A DNA stretch of 60,000 bases, taken from positions 1,772,501 through 1,832,500 of the forward strand of contig JAQGDQ010000001.1 of NCBI GenBank assembly GCA_030141605.1, given 5' to 3'. This stretch comes from Tubiluchus corallicola (lineage: Eukaryota; Priapulida; Priapulimorpha; Priapulimorphida; Tubiluchidae). Position numbers and translations under genes: made by a program. Under the pieces are notes generated by a model, which was not told where the DNA came from, ran no database searches, and saw only the letters and a list, made by a program, of their open reading frames with translations. Shown piece by piece: positions 12,386-52,689 of the stretch; within the stretch, counting starts at the first letter, position 1; every line of letters begins with the position of its first letter.

Positions 12386-14099
12386 AACAAACAGGTTTGA
12401 CATTACATTGGCTGACTTTATTAATGTTCTACATTATATATGAGACAAATGCGGCAGCTGTAATTCAATTAAGATATGATTACATAAAATTATATTTCAT
12501 GCGTGGTAGTGCAGATGAAAAAGTTCATGAAGCCGTTCCGGATGTCAATCGCACAGCAGGGACAACAGCAATTAATGCTGTTGTTATAATAATAGTAGTA
12601 AGTGCCCAGTAAAACCATTACGTCGTTCTCGTTATCCATGATGTCGAGTAAAAGCTACAAGCCTGCAATTCGCAAAGTAGCTGAGGAAGATGAATACGCG
12701 TAAAAACGTGCGACTTCTTTGTGAAAAGTACTTTCTTGCTGCATAGATTTTCGAGGAAAAAATTGAAAAATTTCCGATAAAACAGACTTCTCCTGTAAAA
12801 CAAAGCTTTAGACCCTGTTAAAAATAAGCGATGTTAAATTATGCTACGAGGGAATTAATTTAAGCTCTAATGCACAAAGTGCTACCCTTATAAAGCACAC
12901 ATTCAGAACTTTATATGTGCGCTATTTCTGTGAAGCAGTCAGATACGTAAAGGATATTTTTCACTTAGGGTTTTCACATGTCATTTCCAACAGAGGGGGC
13001 GGTAGAAAATAGATACTTCAAGCAACTAATTATTTGAGATCATAATTACTTACTGAAACTATAGTTTGGGTATAAATTCATGCGTTTCTGGCAATAATTT
13101 TGTATATTATTGTGTCTATTTTAGTATACATGTACTTGTGATTTTACCTATTAACTGTCGGTCAAGTGCTCTAACGACTAACGAGCTTGTGCTTTTTATA
13201 TTCGACTTCAAATATTTTCATTCATTATTCAGTTTGTATAGTATAGCTATAACTTTTCCGACTACCACATAGTTGTAGTTTGTTCCACCCATCTTAAGAC
13301 GTTTACAACGAAAAAGTGTATCACACTAAAAAATACAATAACAACGTTTAGAATTTATGATGCGGATTAGTTTGAAATCAAAACTTGTAAGCGCGCGCAG
13401 AAAGTGGAAGTTGCGAATGGAGAGATGAATATATGAAATTATGAAAGGATATTAGGAGTGTTAACGAAGGATATCCCGACGCAAACAGAGCTACGCGGTA
13501 CACCTGTGTAATATAGGTAGCCAGCTTGTAAATGCATAATAGTTGTACGCGTCGCGTGATAACTTTTGTGGAACAGTCGGCCATGACAGCTACATTTGTG
13601 ATTTTTTTACTTTTGCGCGAATATATCGTATATTCGTAAAGCAAAAGTCAAATTAGCAATCGAACAGATTTATTTTAGGCCCGCGTCTTCATTATTTCAC
13701 TGTAGTCAATTGCATGATCAAGATTTAGTACAACACATCAATCTAGACACATTCTTGAAATTGATTGCATGCTAGGTTGATAAAAGCTGCAGTGTTCGTC
13801 CCGCAGCTTGCTTGCATGTGGAGAAACAAATTGATTGATGGCTTCTTTCATCTTAGCAAGCTTCTTTGTCGCATGTAGCTGTACAGAAGGCACTGTGGCT
13901 TCTCTCTAGCTATTATGCTGAATGCAGAAAAGCCCTCGTTTGGGAAGGAAATGCAATACAACCGCTGTGATCACTGTAAGATGCATATTCATATACAAAT
14001 TATAATACGACAAAGTGGACATTGCGTGCGTATATACGGAAGCTTTTTAATGACAAAACTCAGCATCTGTTGATTTTCTGAGTGTTGCCATTTGTTTTG

Positions 14100-15064
14100 A
14101 TGTCTAAAATGGAGAAAGCAGTTCTGAGGATGTTCGAGATGATTCTGCCTGTGATGATCATGTTTGCAATTATTGACAAAAGTAATTCGCAAGAAGGAAA
14201 ATACTACTGTTCATATTTCCATAATCGCGCTCCGTCCCGTCAGCCAGGCTTAAAAAATTGCACCTGGTATAAAGAAAACAGCTGCTGCAAACAACCAGAA
14301 ATCAAGGTACGCGTATTCCATAATTTAAATTTCTCACAATGTTCCGTCTGTTAACGTGAAAACAGCTGACTAAAGCAGCAAACCTACGAAAAATGTTAGT
14401 CGTAAGTTAGTGTTACCTATTGTTTTTATCTGTAATATGTCATGCAGTTGCATGACGACCATCTTTTGGGGTTTGTCCGATTTGCGACCCATTGGCAAAT
14501 CTGCGAAACATTTGTACAATAAACAACCATTGATTTCGCGTTGTTTTAATGGGGATAATTGGGGCAATTTAAAAGTCCGACTCAGATCGATAAGCAATAC
14601 TTCAGCTGCACAAAATTTCAAGTAATTATTTAGATCTAGATGTTTTTGGTACAAAAATTCTGCTTTTTTTCTTTTAGGTTTCATTTAGTAAAGTGAAGCC
14701 GTTGCAGGACGCCTCAGCTAATTGTCACCGATACATGAACTACCTGATGTGTTATATTTGTGCACCTAATCAAAGCAATTTCTACAGTTTTCAATTTCTC
14801 ACCGTCTGTGAGCATTTCTGTGATTCTGTTTTCTATGAATGTCGCGACGCTGTTCTAAAAGGGGAACGTCTGCGAGACCTGTACAAAGATGGGCGAGATT
14901 TTTGTACCAGTCGTCGTTTCAATGTCAGTAAAGCTTCCGAGGGGAATTGCTTTACATTTAATGCCGCTGAAGACAATACATGGAACCTGGCTGACAGGCG
15001 ACTTCCATCAACTTTGTTACCGATTTTTACCTTGAAATTTTTACATGTTTTATCTAAGTGCTGA
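14100..15064 (+). CDS. Folate-receptor-like secreted/GPI-anchored protein, 2 exons
   Basis: Exon 1 is 14100-14306 (donor AAG|GTACGC) and exon 2 is 14678-15064 (acceptor TTTTAG); both are in phase 0, giving 197 residues. The N terminus has a hydrophobic signal segment (MFEMILPVMIMFAII). The mature part is cysteine-rich: YYCSYF, KNCTWYKENSCC, ANCHRYMNYLMCYICAP, VCEHFCDSVFYEC, DFCTSRRF and NCFTF. This spacing is that of the folate-receptor-like domain (FOLR/riboflavin-binding/HHIP N-terminal type). The C terminus after the domain ends in a hydrophobic stretch (LLPIFTLKFL), which could be a GPI signal. A second in-frame ATG at 14109 is an alternative start. Ligand unknown; this may be a divergent FOLR-like protein and need not bind folate. 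Confidence 0.8.
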
Positions 15065-16205
15065 AATTCATTTTGTCTGTCTTAGAGCAGTTAGACACAA
15101 CTTTAGTGCAAACCGACTTCTATTTGTTATGCACTTTTAAAGTTATGCAGCATAGTGATTAGTCTGAAATGAATGTTGCACTGTTTGCTTTGCAATAATG
15201 TGTTAAACTGGCTACAGCCACTGCATTATCTTATTACTTCTAAGAACTAAAAAATACTTGGCCAGTAAAGAGCCATTGAACTTTAAAGAATGACAAATCA
15301 ATTTTCCTTTTTGTCTTTTATTATATACGAGAGGCTTCCCAGCCATTTGTATCAAATTTGGAGAAGTACCATTTTGTTTGGAAGGGAAGTTTCTTGGCTT
15401 CAGTAACAGGTATTCAAGCAAAATGCAGCTGACCAAATACAGCATTCGTTACCATTTAATGTAAATTCCATTAGGATAAGTATCAATGTAATGCCATAAA
15501 TTAATTTATTCTTAGATTTTGTAGTCTTCCGCTTGGGACTGAGCGTTTAATGGCAGGTCCTACCTAACGAGGCAATGAGCTTGCAACAGTATGTTGGCTG
15601 AAGTTTGCTTAAGAGTACGTAACACATCTTCCTTTTTGGAGCTAAACAGCTGAGGCTACCATAGGCTAGGTGAAACTGCCCAGAAGTAACTCTCCAGGTG
15701 GCCATTTAACTAATAGTAACCAGGCTTAGGGTTGCTTAATTTTCCTTGCTATGTGCACATCTTGACCACTTAATGGTAACCAGGGCTACATTTTGAAAAT
15801 TATGTACAAATCAAAAAGAACTGGAATTTGCATAATATTCACCATTGGAATGCTACAAATCAGGAAGATCTTATTTAAATTTATTTATACACCTTTAAAT
15901 AATGTGTCCACAACAAGAGTCAAGAGTTGCCAGCAACATAATGAACTTTGAAGCAATTGCTGATGATAATGAGCTTTCACATTCCCTGCTTTCTGTTTCG
16001 TAAAACCTCGTTGTCTAGTATTTTTGGAAATGCAAAATGAAACAAAACAGTACATCTTATTAATGTCAATGTATGCACTATGATAAAATATTTAAAAATG
16101 CAAATCATGAATGAAAATCTTTGTTAGTATGTGTATGATGCAAACTGAATCTAGTCTACTGAGTAAAAACTCTAAAGGCATATCATTCACTTTTACTAAG
16201 GAACT
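15065..16205. other. Convergent intergenic region
   Basis: Holds the 3' flanks of the folate-receptor-like gene (plus) and PPWD1 (minus). The reverse-strand hexamer AATAAA at 15885-15880 could be a PPWD1 poly(A) signal, about 320 bases after the stop. No other gene is seen. Confidence 0.5.
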
Positions 16206-18062
16206 TCATTTCAATGTAATGCTTACAATACACACATCTTCATATGGCTTATCATTTTTTGGATTCGTTTTCACATTACTGATATTTTGCGCTACCTCCA
16301 TTCCTTTAACAACACGCCCAAATACAGTGTGCTTATTATCAAGCCAGGGGCAAGGCACTACAGTGATAAAAAACTGAGATCCATTAGTATTAGGGCCAGC
16401 ATTGGCCATGCTCATTGTGTAAGGACGATCATGCCGTAAACTGGGGTGAAATTCGTCCTCAAATTCTCCTCCCCAGATTGATTCTCCCCCAGTTCCTTCA
16501 CCTGTAGGATCGCCAGTTTGTATCATAAAACTTTTAATAATCCTATGAAATAAATGACCATTATAGTAGCCATTTTTACTGTGCACACAGAAGTTTTCAA
16601 CAGTTTTCGGGCATTCAGTGCTGAACAATTTACAATGTATGTCTCCCATGCTTGTATGTATTATACAAGCATTATATAAACGCTGCTGAGTCACTGATTC
16701 AGTTGCTGCTGCAATATCTTCCTTCGAAGGTTTCTCATTAAAAACATCTCTTTCGATGTCAGCACTTTTCATGTCTTCTGGCCCACGAGTAGTAAACAAA
16801 TAAAATCTATTCTTTTTGTAAGCTGTACAGAAAAGTGTTGGATCTGATTGCACACCTAGCAGTGTAGGATTTTCTGAGGCTTCCATTTCTACTGTAGTTG
16901 CTGATTTGGGCTTGTTTGCTATGCCCTGAAACAAGGCAAGGGCAAGAAAGCGTACACTTTCTGGTTTACCCAAAACACGAATACATCTATTAGTTTGGAT
17001 GTTCACAAATTTTATGCCTAGCATGGTAGGATAAATTATGAAATAACCACTCTCATCAAATAGAATTGTACATAATGATAACATTCCAGATTTATCCAGG
17101 TCTCTTTCAACTGCCATTCTACGACCAAACTCCATATTTGGCAACTGCTGCTTTGTTCTTTGTAACTCTGTGTAATGTTGCAAGGATTCGTCAAATACTC
17201 TTATGAGCTTTCCAGTAAAAAAGCGAAACAAACGTATTTTTCTATCCATTCCGATTGTTGCAAATAACTTGCCATTTGGAGAGAATGCGATACTCGACGG
17301 GAAAGTTTTACATTTGACAAATTCATATAGGTCTGTATCCAATTTTGATGAGAATTTAACACACTTGGGAAACTTGTAATCATTCTTATATCCACTCCAA
17401 TATTCCATTATGCCTGCTTTATCAATGGAAATCACAGTGTCAAAAACAGGGTTGTATTTAATGCAAACCAGAGCATTGTTGTGTAGTTTATCTAGAACAT
17501 GAAGAGGTGTACTACTACCTCTGCCATCATAAATATTCAAAGTTCCATCAGTTTGATGAGAAACTGCAACAGCAGCAATAGCATCACCAGCTGCATAAAC
17601 CCACTCACAATGGCCTGGGATGTAATCTAGTTTTAACATGTTTATCATATCAAAGTTAATGACATCAAACACTTTCATAGTTTTGTCATCAGCTACAGTA
17701 CAATAAAGATGTCCCATTGTGTCTAAAGAAACATCTAGGATAATTCCTAGATGACTACGGAAATGTTTTACAAACTCAATTCCCTCATCTTGTTTCTTCC
17801 AAAATTTCACATGCCCATCACAGCTTGTAGTTATAACAAAATCAGTTTTCGACACGACAACATGTGTTAATACATCTCTGTGCATAAAACTTTTTTCATA
17901 TCCTATAGCAGATGGCAAGTTATCTAAATACACATGCTCGTATTCCAAAATCTTCTTCTTCTTTGGCTTAGCTGCTTCTGATGGCAAGGGTCCTATCCAT
18001 TCCTCTGTACTGTCTTCACTTTTCTCTTTCTCATCCTCAGACAGAGGTCGTTTACTTTCCAT
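16206..18062 (-). CDS. PPWD1: PPWD1: WD40-repeat plus cyclophilin peptidylprolyl isomerase, intronless
   Basis: One uninterrupted 618-codon frame; the human protein is about 646. After an acidic/basic N terminus comes YLDNLPSA and [14 protein letters not shown], then WD repeats to about residue 420, a linker, and a C-terminal cyclophilin domain (about 465-618). The domain keeps [14 protein letters not shown] with the catalytic arginine, [29 protein letters not shown] and [11 protein letters not shown] with the ligand-binding tryptophan, so it should be an active prolyl isomerase. In other animals PPWD1 associates with spliceosomes (C complex). Here the whole gene has no intron while its neighbours are intron-rich, which suggests intron loss or a retrocopy that is still intact. 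No frameshift or internal stop is seen, so a processed pseudogene is unlikely. Confidence 0.95.
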   Translation of the reverse strand: MESKRPLSEDEKEKSEDSTEEWIGPLPSEAAKPKKKKILEYEHVYLDNLPSAIGYEKSFMHRDVLTHVVVSKTDFVITTSCDGHVKFWKKQDEGIEFVKHFRSHLGIILDVSLDTMGHLYCTVADDKTMKVFDVINFDMINMLKLDYIPGHCEWVYAAGDAIAAVAVSHQTDGTLNIYDGRGSSTPLHVLDKLHNNALVCIKYNPVFDTVISIDKAGIMEYWSGYKNDYKFPKCVKFSSKLDTDLYEFVKCKTFPSSIAFSPNGKLFATIGMDRKIRLFRFFTGKLIRVFDESLQHYTELQRTKQQLPNMEFGRRMAVERDLDKSGMLSLCTILFDESGYFIIYPTMLGIKFVNIQTNRCIRVLGKPESVRFLALALFQGIANKPKSATTVEMEASENPTLLGVQSDPTLFCTAYKKNRFYLFTTRGPEDMKSADIERDVFNEKPSKEDIAAATESVTQQRLYNACIIHTSMGDIHCKLFSTECPKTVENFCVHSKNGYYNGHLFHRIIKSFMIQTGDPTGEGTGGESIWGGEFEDEFHPSLRHDRPYTMSMANAGPNTNGSQFFITVVPCPWLDNKHTVFGRVVKGMEVAQNISNVKTNPKNDKPYEDVCIVSITLK

Positions 18063-19098
18063 TGCTTTTCTTTATATGATGGCAACACAATTAAATCTAA
18101 ATAAAAATGTAAAAGTTTAGTAGAATCTGTTCCACAAAAATCAGATAATGAATCGAGCAATTTAATTTCAATGGCTGTAAAAGTAAGCTCAAGAGTTTGT
18201 ATGCGACAGAATGAGAAGTGACAAGTTTACCAGAGTCGCAGTGTAGTTAATAAGCCTACTTGCATCAAATGAAACTTACAGTAGCCAACACGGGGACAGG
18301 GCATTAGGCACTGGCGCAGAAGCAAGCACATAAAAAAGGTACCATGACACATGCCAAACAATTGTTCACACATTGATTATACATTTTAATTTTATGCATA
18401 AAATGAAAACACCAGGAAAGCACAGATTTAAAGGAAGTGCATAATTGTTATTTTGTATTTAAAATTAAAACACAATAAAAAGTTCTACAGTAAGCTCATA
18501 AACCTCAAACATAATAAAATATGCATTATTTAATTCTTTTAATTTTAAGCGCAAAATGAAAATAAACTGAAAAGTGTAGAATGGCACTGCTGAAAAGGTG
18601 CCAATTTTGAAAAACATGCTCGGGGGAAGCAATTAGCTATGCCATTGAGCAAGACATTTGGGTGCCAGTGTCCGCATGCTATGTGACTCGACCATGCAAG
18701 AATACATTATGTCGGTGTTACGCTCTACAAGCATACAATGTTGTTCAGTAGGTAAACTTGTGCGAATTTTTGTTTATTGCCCAATTTAACTTGTGAAAAA
18801 GTGCTACTGAAAATTCAACATATTTAACTACTGATTCACGTATTTTGCAAGAGACAGACAAAAAACTTACAGTTATAGTTAATCTTGATATTGTACTCAA
18901 ACAATAAGAATTTGCTCAATAACTGACTCAGTCATTTTCAAGTTGATAGGCAGCATATACAACTAAACACTGCTTACCACAACATTTTTTCTAAAGCTAG
19001 CACTGAATGATTATATACAAATAGTATTATAAATGCTTATAATAAGGCTAGCTGACAACTATTGTCTCAGCGATACACTAGATATGCTAAAAAAATGC
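18063..19098. other. Upstream flank of PPWD1, nothing recognised
   Basis: AT-rich sequence that should hold the PPWD1 promoter. I see no clear TATA box, no gene and no transposon ends. Confidence 0.4.
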
Positions 19099-19575
19099 TA
19101 AACTAAATTTACAATGTTTTTTGCGTCTGCTTCATTAATTTTATAAATGAACATATTAAGACTAAAAGTGGAAAGCCAGAAAGTGAAGAGTGAATTGATT
19201 GGCTCTAATTTTTGTATCCCAACATGTGTTAAATTTATTGGTGCGATTTAAGAAAAATACAGTAAAACCTCGTTGTAATGCCACCTCCTTTATAATTCCA
19301 GCCTCATTTAATGCCCGTATTTTTATAAAAAAAGATTTCGATATTTGCATGGATATGTATGTATTAATGCACCTCATTATAATGCCAAACTTGCTTAATG
19401 CCAACTTTTTCTGCAGTCCCAAAGTGGAGGTACAAAGAAGTTTGCCTGTATCGTGAGAGTTTGGAAAATAAAGAGTCATCAAAAATTTAATAAACAAAAA
19501 ACAGATCAGGTGTAACATTATATTTTATTGTCTTGTGCCGAAATGTCTCGTGTGTAAGTGTCCCATGCCAGTGAG
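19099..19575. repeat. Dispersed repeat family A, copy 2, interrupted by a MITE
   Basis: Collinear with 1-330: the blocks ACTAAATTT, ACAATGTTTT, TTTTTGTATCCC and AAATTTAATAAA recur in order, and the end contains AAATGTCTCGTG. The alignment is broken by the insertion at 19260-19448, absent from copy 1. Confidence 0.7.
19260..19448. mobile_element. Tigger/pogo-type MITE, 189 bp, TA target duplication
   Basis: Begins CAGTAAAACCTCGTTGTAAT after TA (19258-19259) and ends GTTTGCCTG before TA (19449-19450). The reverse complement of the end, CAGGCAAAC, is an imperfect match to the start. The interior repeats the motif TAATGCCA. It is inserted inside dispersed repeat A. A related fragment in reverse orientation lies at 49510-49590. 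Confidence 0.7.
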
Positions 19576-19859
19576 CAAGATCAGTTTATAGTTTTTGGTT
19601 TTCTGATAGCTATTACCTAAACATCTTAACGCTACGTTAATGGGTGTCGACTGTCAATTGTTTTATCGAGTGTATCAGTTCGTTGGTTAGCTTGATGACT
19701 AATTAACCACCAATAATTAATTGAAATTAATTTTTCAGATAGTCAATGTTCAGTAGGCATTTATCTTTAGGATCTTGTTACTGTTACAAAGATTAATGTG
19801 ACTGTATAAAATCATGTTAAATTTCATTATAGTATTGAAATTCATGTTAACTTTATTCC

Positions 19860-20345
19860 TGGTCATTGCAATATTATTGGTCACAGTTTTCGAAACTTCT
19901 TCAATTACGTATAAGCTACTCTAAACTTAATTACTATCATCGTAAAATTGGAAGCGTCGATTTTCCACTATGCGAGTGTGGTTTAGTGGAATCTACAGAA
20001 CATTTTTTGTCAGTGTGTGCTTTATGCTTAATCAAAATGATGATGATGATGTGCTGTTATACAGTATTTGCGATATACTGGCTTGTCTACTATTGTACAC
20101 ATACATACGACATATGAAGTCGCTGACCAAGAAGATGTTGATATAGAGGCAATAATTAAAGATCAATGTTCTTTTACAGGTAGCATTGAATGTTTAAACA
20201 AACGGACACTATAGTATAATATTACTCATGTTTTGTCAGATTGGAGTCATATTGATATATTCTCTTTATTTCAGCTTTTGCAAAGAAATTTTCCATTGTG
20301 ATTTGAAATAAATTGATTTGATTTGTGATATAAGCAGCTCATATT
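19860..20345 (+). mobile_element. LINE reverse transcriptase C-terminal remnant
   Basis: The plus-strand frame from 19866 reads LLQLRISYSKLNYYHRKIG, then DFPLCECGLVESTEHFLSVC. The C-x-C-x7-H-x4-C zinc-like motif and the preceding LR..YS.LN..L.RIG pattern are characteristic of the C-terminal tail of non-LTR retrotransposon ORFs. The frame then breaks and degenerates towards about 20340. Confidence 0.7.
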
Positions 20346-21684
20346 GTATTGATTTAAGCATTTACATGAACACTTTGTCGATAGACATGTTGAGATACCA
20401 TAAGTGAAATCAGCATCATCATACAAAACAAAGTGTCAACACTGCGGCATATAATATTCCACAATAGGGTGAATATAAGATTTAAAAGCTTTAAGCAAAC
20501 TCTCAATCTGTTGTAAACTGAAAACAACGAAATATCACATAGTTTTGTTACTCGATTTACTTTAAAAGTAATTTCATGACAATGCTCACTATAATCAACA
20601 TTACAGGATTATCCAATTCGGATACAGTAATACCTAACTCACACAGAGAACTTTTACTAGCAATTAAACTTAAAGCTCCTCATAATGTGTACGCTACAGG
20701 ATTTGGATTTTCACTTCACGTACAGGCAATAGGTGCCTTCTTCTGTTATACAAACCGCTAACTGAATTTCAGTTAAATTTGATTCATTTCAGATTTATCT
20801 AGTCAAGTGATTTCAGGTCTGATTTCGGGCGACCGACGCAATAATAATGTTGTTCGATGTAAGGGACGGTGACTGGCGAGTCACGCTGCTGTGCCTGAAG
20901 TTAGACAAACTGTCCCCGATGCTTTTTATAAATCTGCAAGTGACACATAGCCATGGAAACTTCCCTATGGTATTAGCATCAAGGTGCTAGAGCGATGATT
21001 GCAATCATCAACAAAATCGTGCACGGCCTCACTGACATAGGAAAACCCCAATTCTTTCTATGAACACTTGAATAGGAGCAGTACAGAGTTCGGGAATTCA
21101 TTATAAGAATAGGTGGTGAAACTTAAAAACAATTTTATTTCAGATATCTTTTTAGTCAAGTGCTGAAAGAAGCCACAGGTTGCATTACAAATTTATTTCA
21201 TAGAAAAATAAGCATTTGGACACGTCCAAATGATGTAGACATTAAGAATATGAACTAAATACTAATAAGTTTCAACGAATTAAGTTTAACAACTGTTCCC
21301 AAAATCTACACAGCAAATGGTGGGAGGCTGCAGGAATGTGACGTGTTTCACAAAAACATCTCGCACTGAATTAGTAATGATTTTCTTATAGCCATGTTTG
21401 GACACATGTATCCATTTTCAGTGGGAAAAACAAAAGCATCAGAGTCGCAAGCAAAATCACTCGGAGCAAGTAGTGATCCCAGGTGGTCATGAGCCATTCA
21501 CTAACCACATATTAGCTATAAGCATTAATTAATTAAATGATGTAACTTCAGTCAAAAAGCACAAGCTCGTAAAAAACTGTTAGTTATTCACCACAGTATG
21601 AACGTTCTTCAGTCAAAATTATAGACAAATGTTCCATAAAATGACATTTTAAAAAGAATCTAACTGTAGGTGATCACGTCCCAA
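20346..21684. other. Intergenic, 3' of CCDC57, nothing recognised
   Basis: AT-rich sequence with only short open frames (for example 20576-20761). I see no transposon ends or gene. Confidence 0.4.
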
Positions 21685-21690
21685 TTTATT
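21685..21690 (-). terminator. Poly(A) signal AATAAA of CCDC57
   Basis: The plus strand reads TTTATT, so the minus strand has AATAAA 58 bases after the CCDC57 stop codon (21750-21748), a sensible position for a canonical polyadenylation signal. Confidence 0.6.
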
Positions 21691-21747
21691 TACAATACAT
21701 GATAAAACAAATGCATAAAAGTGTTAAATCCACATTGTGGGTAAATG

Positions 21748-49129
<27,382 letters not shown>

Positions 49130-49509
49130 CTGAAAAGTAGTATGTAAAATAAAATGTAATCAAGCATTAAATATTTTTGTTTCTTGATGTGCATACTGAG
49201 GATGTAATCTTAGGTTAAAGGGTTATACAGGTTGCAAATTTGGTAGTTATGAGTAATAAAAAGCAAATGTGTGGTTAATATGTTACACTGTGAATTTTTA
49301 CTAATGCTGAAGAATTATTTTTGAAGATAAATATTGGAATCTAATTTTTTTTAAATATACAACAAAACTTTGTAAGCACTAAATAGTTATTAATTACAAT
49401 GTAGAATTACAGAAGAGAATTTTTATGAATTTAAATCATAAATGGTACATAACTATTAGCTAGATTATAATCATCAGTCTGAACATGACCTAGATGTCTC
49501 GTTTTGTTA

Positions 49510-49590
49510 AACTAATCTTCAAACCTCTTTATACTGCCCACTTTTGGACAGGAAAAAAGTTGGCGCTATAACGAGGTGCGTTAAAATTTG
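49510..49590. mobile_element. Reversed fragment of the 19260-type MITE
   Basis: CCACTTTTGGACAGG, AAAAAAGTTGGCGCTATAAC and GAGGTGCGTTAAA match the reverse complement of the right half of 19260-19448 (CCACTTTGGGACTGCAG, AAAAAGTTGGCATTA, ATGAGGTGCATTAA). The other half is not evident. Confidence 0.6.
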
Positions 49591-51789
49591 ACATTGATGA
49601 ATCACAAGACAGTCAGACAAGTGTTCACAGGTTAGAGTCCACAATTATCAAGCTTAACGAATTAAAAGAAAATTATTAAATTAATCATTTGTGAATTAAT
49701 GGCTGACTCAAAATCAACCATCTTTAACAAAAACATTTTGTTTACATAAGCATGGCTTGTACTGTACTTTGTAGGCCTACTGCTCCACTAAATATGTATA
49801 TGTAAAAAAGTTAAGTCATAACTACAAATTTCTTGCTAGAATTTACTTGGATGATTCTTGGAAAACAAGCATATATCACATTACTTACAATGAAAAAAGA
49901 ACAATGTGTTTTTTTGTCGGTTGCTATTATGACTGCACGGTGCATTGACAATAATATCAGAGCTGTCAATTATTTACTATTGCAGTTGAACGATGTACAG
50001 TACAGATTGCAAATAATCAAAACATGATAACATGCATTATTTTTACACGGCGTTTGGTCTGTGTCTACGACCAGCGGAGTGTATAGCAGCTTGTATAATA
50101 GCTGGCATGGCTGGTGGTATTTCCCCATTGAACAAACATATTAATTTGCCTGGTGGATGGCAGGCAATGGGTGGGGGTATAACAGGTTATTTTTATATGC
50201 AGTTGAATACAGCCATTTTGTTCCTAGCCATTTTGCAGGTGGCAAACGAGCTTGGCAGTATAAAGGGGTATAGCAAGGTTTGATTATACATGTGATTAAT
50301 TGGTTAAATAATTTTTCAGAATTAATGAATGTTGTTTACACTTCTGCGCTTTAGATGCAGATCATGCGATTGTAGGTATGAGTTCTGTGGAACAGAAACT
50401 GAAAATCATTGCAAATGCTTGAAAGTTACTTTGAATGAATTTTTAATCATGTTAAGGTGCACTGTAATAATATATCTTGTTTAATGACATTGTCGAACAT
50501 TCGAGGTTTGCTTGGCAACTTCTTCAATAGCTCTACTGATCATCTCATGCACAACTTACTGCTGATGCCATATTCCCCTTGGCCCCACTTTCAACTCTGA
50601 TCATCCCAGGTTAGATAAAACACGAAGCTGGCATATGATTTCAACATAAGTTTGTTTTTTAATTATTTTCAAATTGATGTATCATAATTGAATTGATCAT
50701 TATGTTTATATTTTATTCCTTTTATTTAATGGTATTTGATGAAAATTTTCAAATTTCACAGAAATCTGCAAATCGTGCATGCCGATGCACAGTTGCGGAT
50801 TTTCCAGTCGTGGATAAAAAAAGAAATTGATATCCGCACAGCCCTGTTTCTAACTCTGGACGCTTCAGAAAGTTGTTGAAAACAGAATAAAACTTAGCAG
50901 TATAGATTTTGCGGTAACAACGTTTGGTGATTTTTTTCGAGTAGACTACCTTATCTAAAGAAATAAGGAGCTAGATAAGGTATAAACAAGAACTTGGAAA
51001 GAAATAACATTTAGTAGATTGAAGTATAATTTTGTAAAACCAAATATGCTTAATTTTTTTTGCTACCCATGTCATTGATGCTTGGTGCGGTGGTTGCATG
51101 CTTAAAAAATGAAAATTTGATGCAACTTTTTACGACCGGTTAGCCTCATGATGTCCCCACGCGTTAAATCCATAAAAACTAATGGGATTTAGCATATTAT
51201 GTTATCGATCCCTCTACTTTTCTGAGCGTACTGTAAAAAACAAAAAAATTGTGCAGACACCACAATTGGAGGAAGTCATGTCACAGCTACGTTTTGCTGC
51301 TCCCAAGAAGTCATAAGTGCTTGTTCAGAATCTGATGTGCATAACATGAAAGCAGTTTTTTAATAATTGCGCACTGATATGATAAATTGATAGGTGGATC
51401 TCTAGGATCCATTTACTTTTACATTGATATTAATAGTTTAAAAAGCCCACCAACACGTGAGCCGCCATGACAGAAAAGAGTCGCCACCTGTGGTAAATAA
51501 AGAAGAAAAGTGATTTCTTATAAGTGATCATGTTTGTTGACATGGACAAACCAGTCTGGAGTCCGGACAAACATTGTTGATAGCAAACTCATCATCCATT
51601 TATCATCACTTCTTCTCAGTGCTCAGATAATAGAGATTCACATTATTATTATTATTTTATCACAGCGTTGTGGACATCTCAGACTTGCCATAATAATTTT
51701 TCCAATCTCGCATCCACCATATAACATCCCAAAAACGACATTGTCCCGGTGCGCATTCGTTGGTTTACTCTCCTTCTGGTATGCCTACA

Positions 51790-52150
51790 GGTATTAGAAT
51801 AGGAGGTTCCTTGTGCGGAGTGCTATAACAAGTTTATATTTTACAAAACTGTCCACATTTTTGGCTCTCACTAATGATTCCTGTAGTGAGTTACACATAG
51901 TCACTTCAGTTTGAGAAAAGCTATTGCGATGCCTTTCGGTATTAATTCTATGCTTGAGCAATTTAGTGTGGTGTCCACGTGTTATGATTCTTGTGAGTGT
52001 AAAAGATTGGTTTGTGTCAACAGCTGTGAGCAACATACTTATTAACACACTTCAGCGAGAAATGCAAACAGCATCAGTTGTCAGTCTAGGTGTTACTTTG
52101 GAATTAACTCTGCTGACACTTGCTCATCGAAAAGATCAATTGCGGTAGTG
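51790..52150 (-). mobile_element. LINE 3' ORF-end remnant
   Basis: The minus-strand frame reads TLTRIITRGHHTKLLKHRI, NSFSQTEVTMCNSLQESLV, then RAKNVDSFVKYKL. The pattern R..FFSQRV...WNSLP..VV.A.....FK..L is the usual C-terminal end of CR1/L2-like and related LINE reverse transcriptases; here WNSLP has become CNSLQ. Confidence 0.7.
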
Positions 52151-52362
52151 AGTTTAAGACGCTAGTTCTATGGAAGATGCTCTCACGAGTCATCCTCAGT
52201 AAAAACTGATGATGTGTTTATAGTTCATGTGATTGCTTTTTTGCTGCTTCATAGACTTTGTTCTTTCATTTAAGGACGTAAAACAACTGATTATGAAATA
52301 AGTTTTCCACACCTGTCTTTTTATCGCTATAATTTCCCACCAAAAATGGTTTATTGGAAAAG

Positions 52363-52431
52363 TATTATTATTATTATTATTGTTGTTGTTGTTGTTGTTG
52401 TTGTTGTTATTGTTTTTATTATTATTATTAC
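52363..52431. repeat. TTA/TTG trinucleotide microsatellite
   Basis: A run of TAT/TTA units passing into nine TTG units and back into TTA. Confidence 0.9.
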
Positions 52432-52689
52432 TTTACTTAATTTTAGCAAAACAGTAACAGCGTTATAATCACTTGCAAATTAGCTATTATAAATTTAATT
52501 TCTTTGAACTCGTTACTATTCGTATCCTCACATTCTTATTGTAGCCCTTACATTGAGTGGCCATGCATAAGCCTGGTCTGGGCGCGGGCGGAGTGGTGCG
52601 ATTGCGATTGCGATACTCGACTCTCTCCACCTATCAGAGGCGGGCACCTTTATAGGGTGCAAAGTCTATTCTTCTTTAACGCTGATCTT

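Larger units (their letters stand above)
8940..14099. other. Intergenic region, no convincing gene
   Basis: Between the MFS gene start and the folate-receptor-like gene. Contents recognised: LINE remnant 9850-10260, a short copy of dispersed repeat A near 11975-12035 and the ACAT microsatellite 12299-12385. Open frames at 10905-11186, 12397-12612, 13066-13272 and 13378-13644 have no family resemblance I can support. The MFS promoter should lie just right of 8940, but I see no clear motif. Confidence 0.55.

Noticed and set aside
50032-50283. 83-codon glycine-rich open frame
   Set aside because: No recognisable family, no splice or start context that stands out, and surrounded by repeats.
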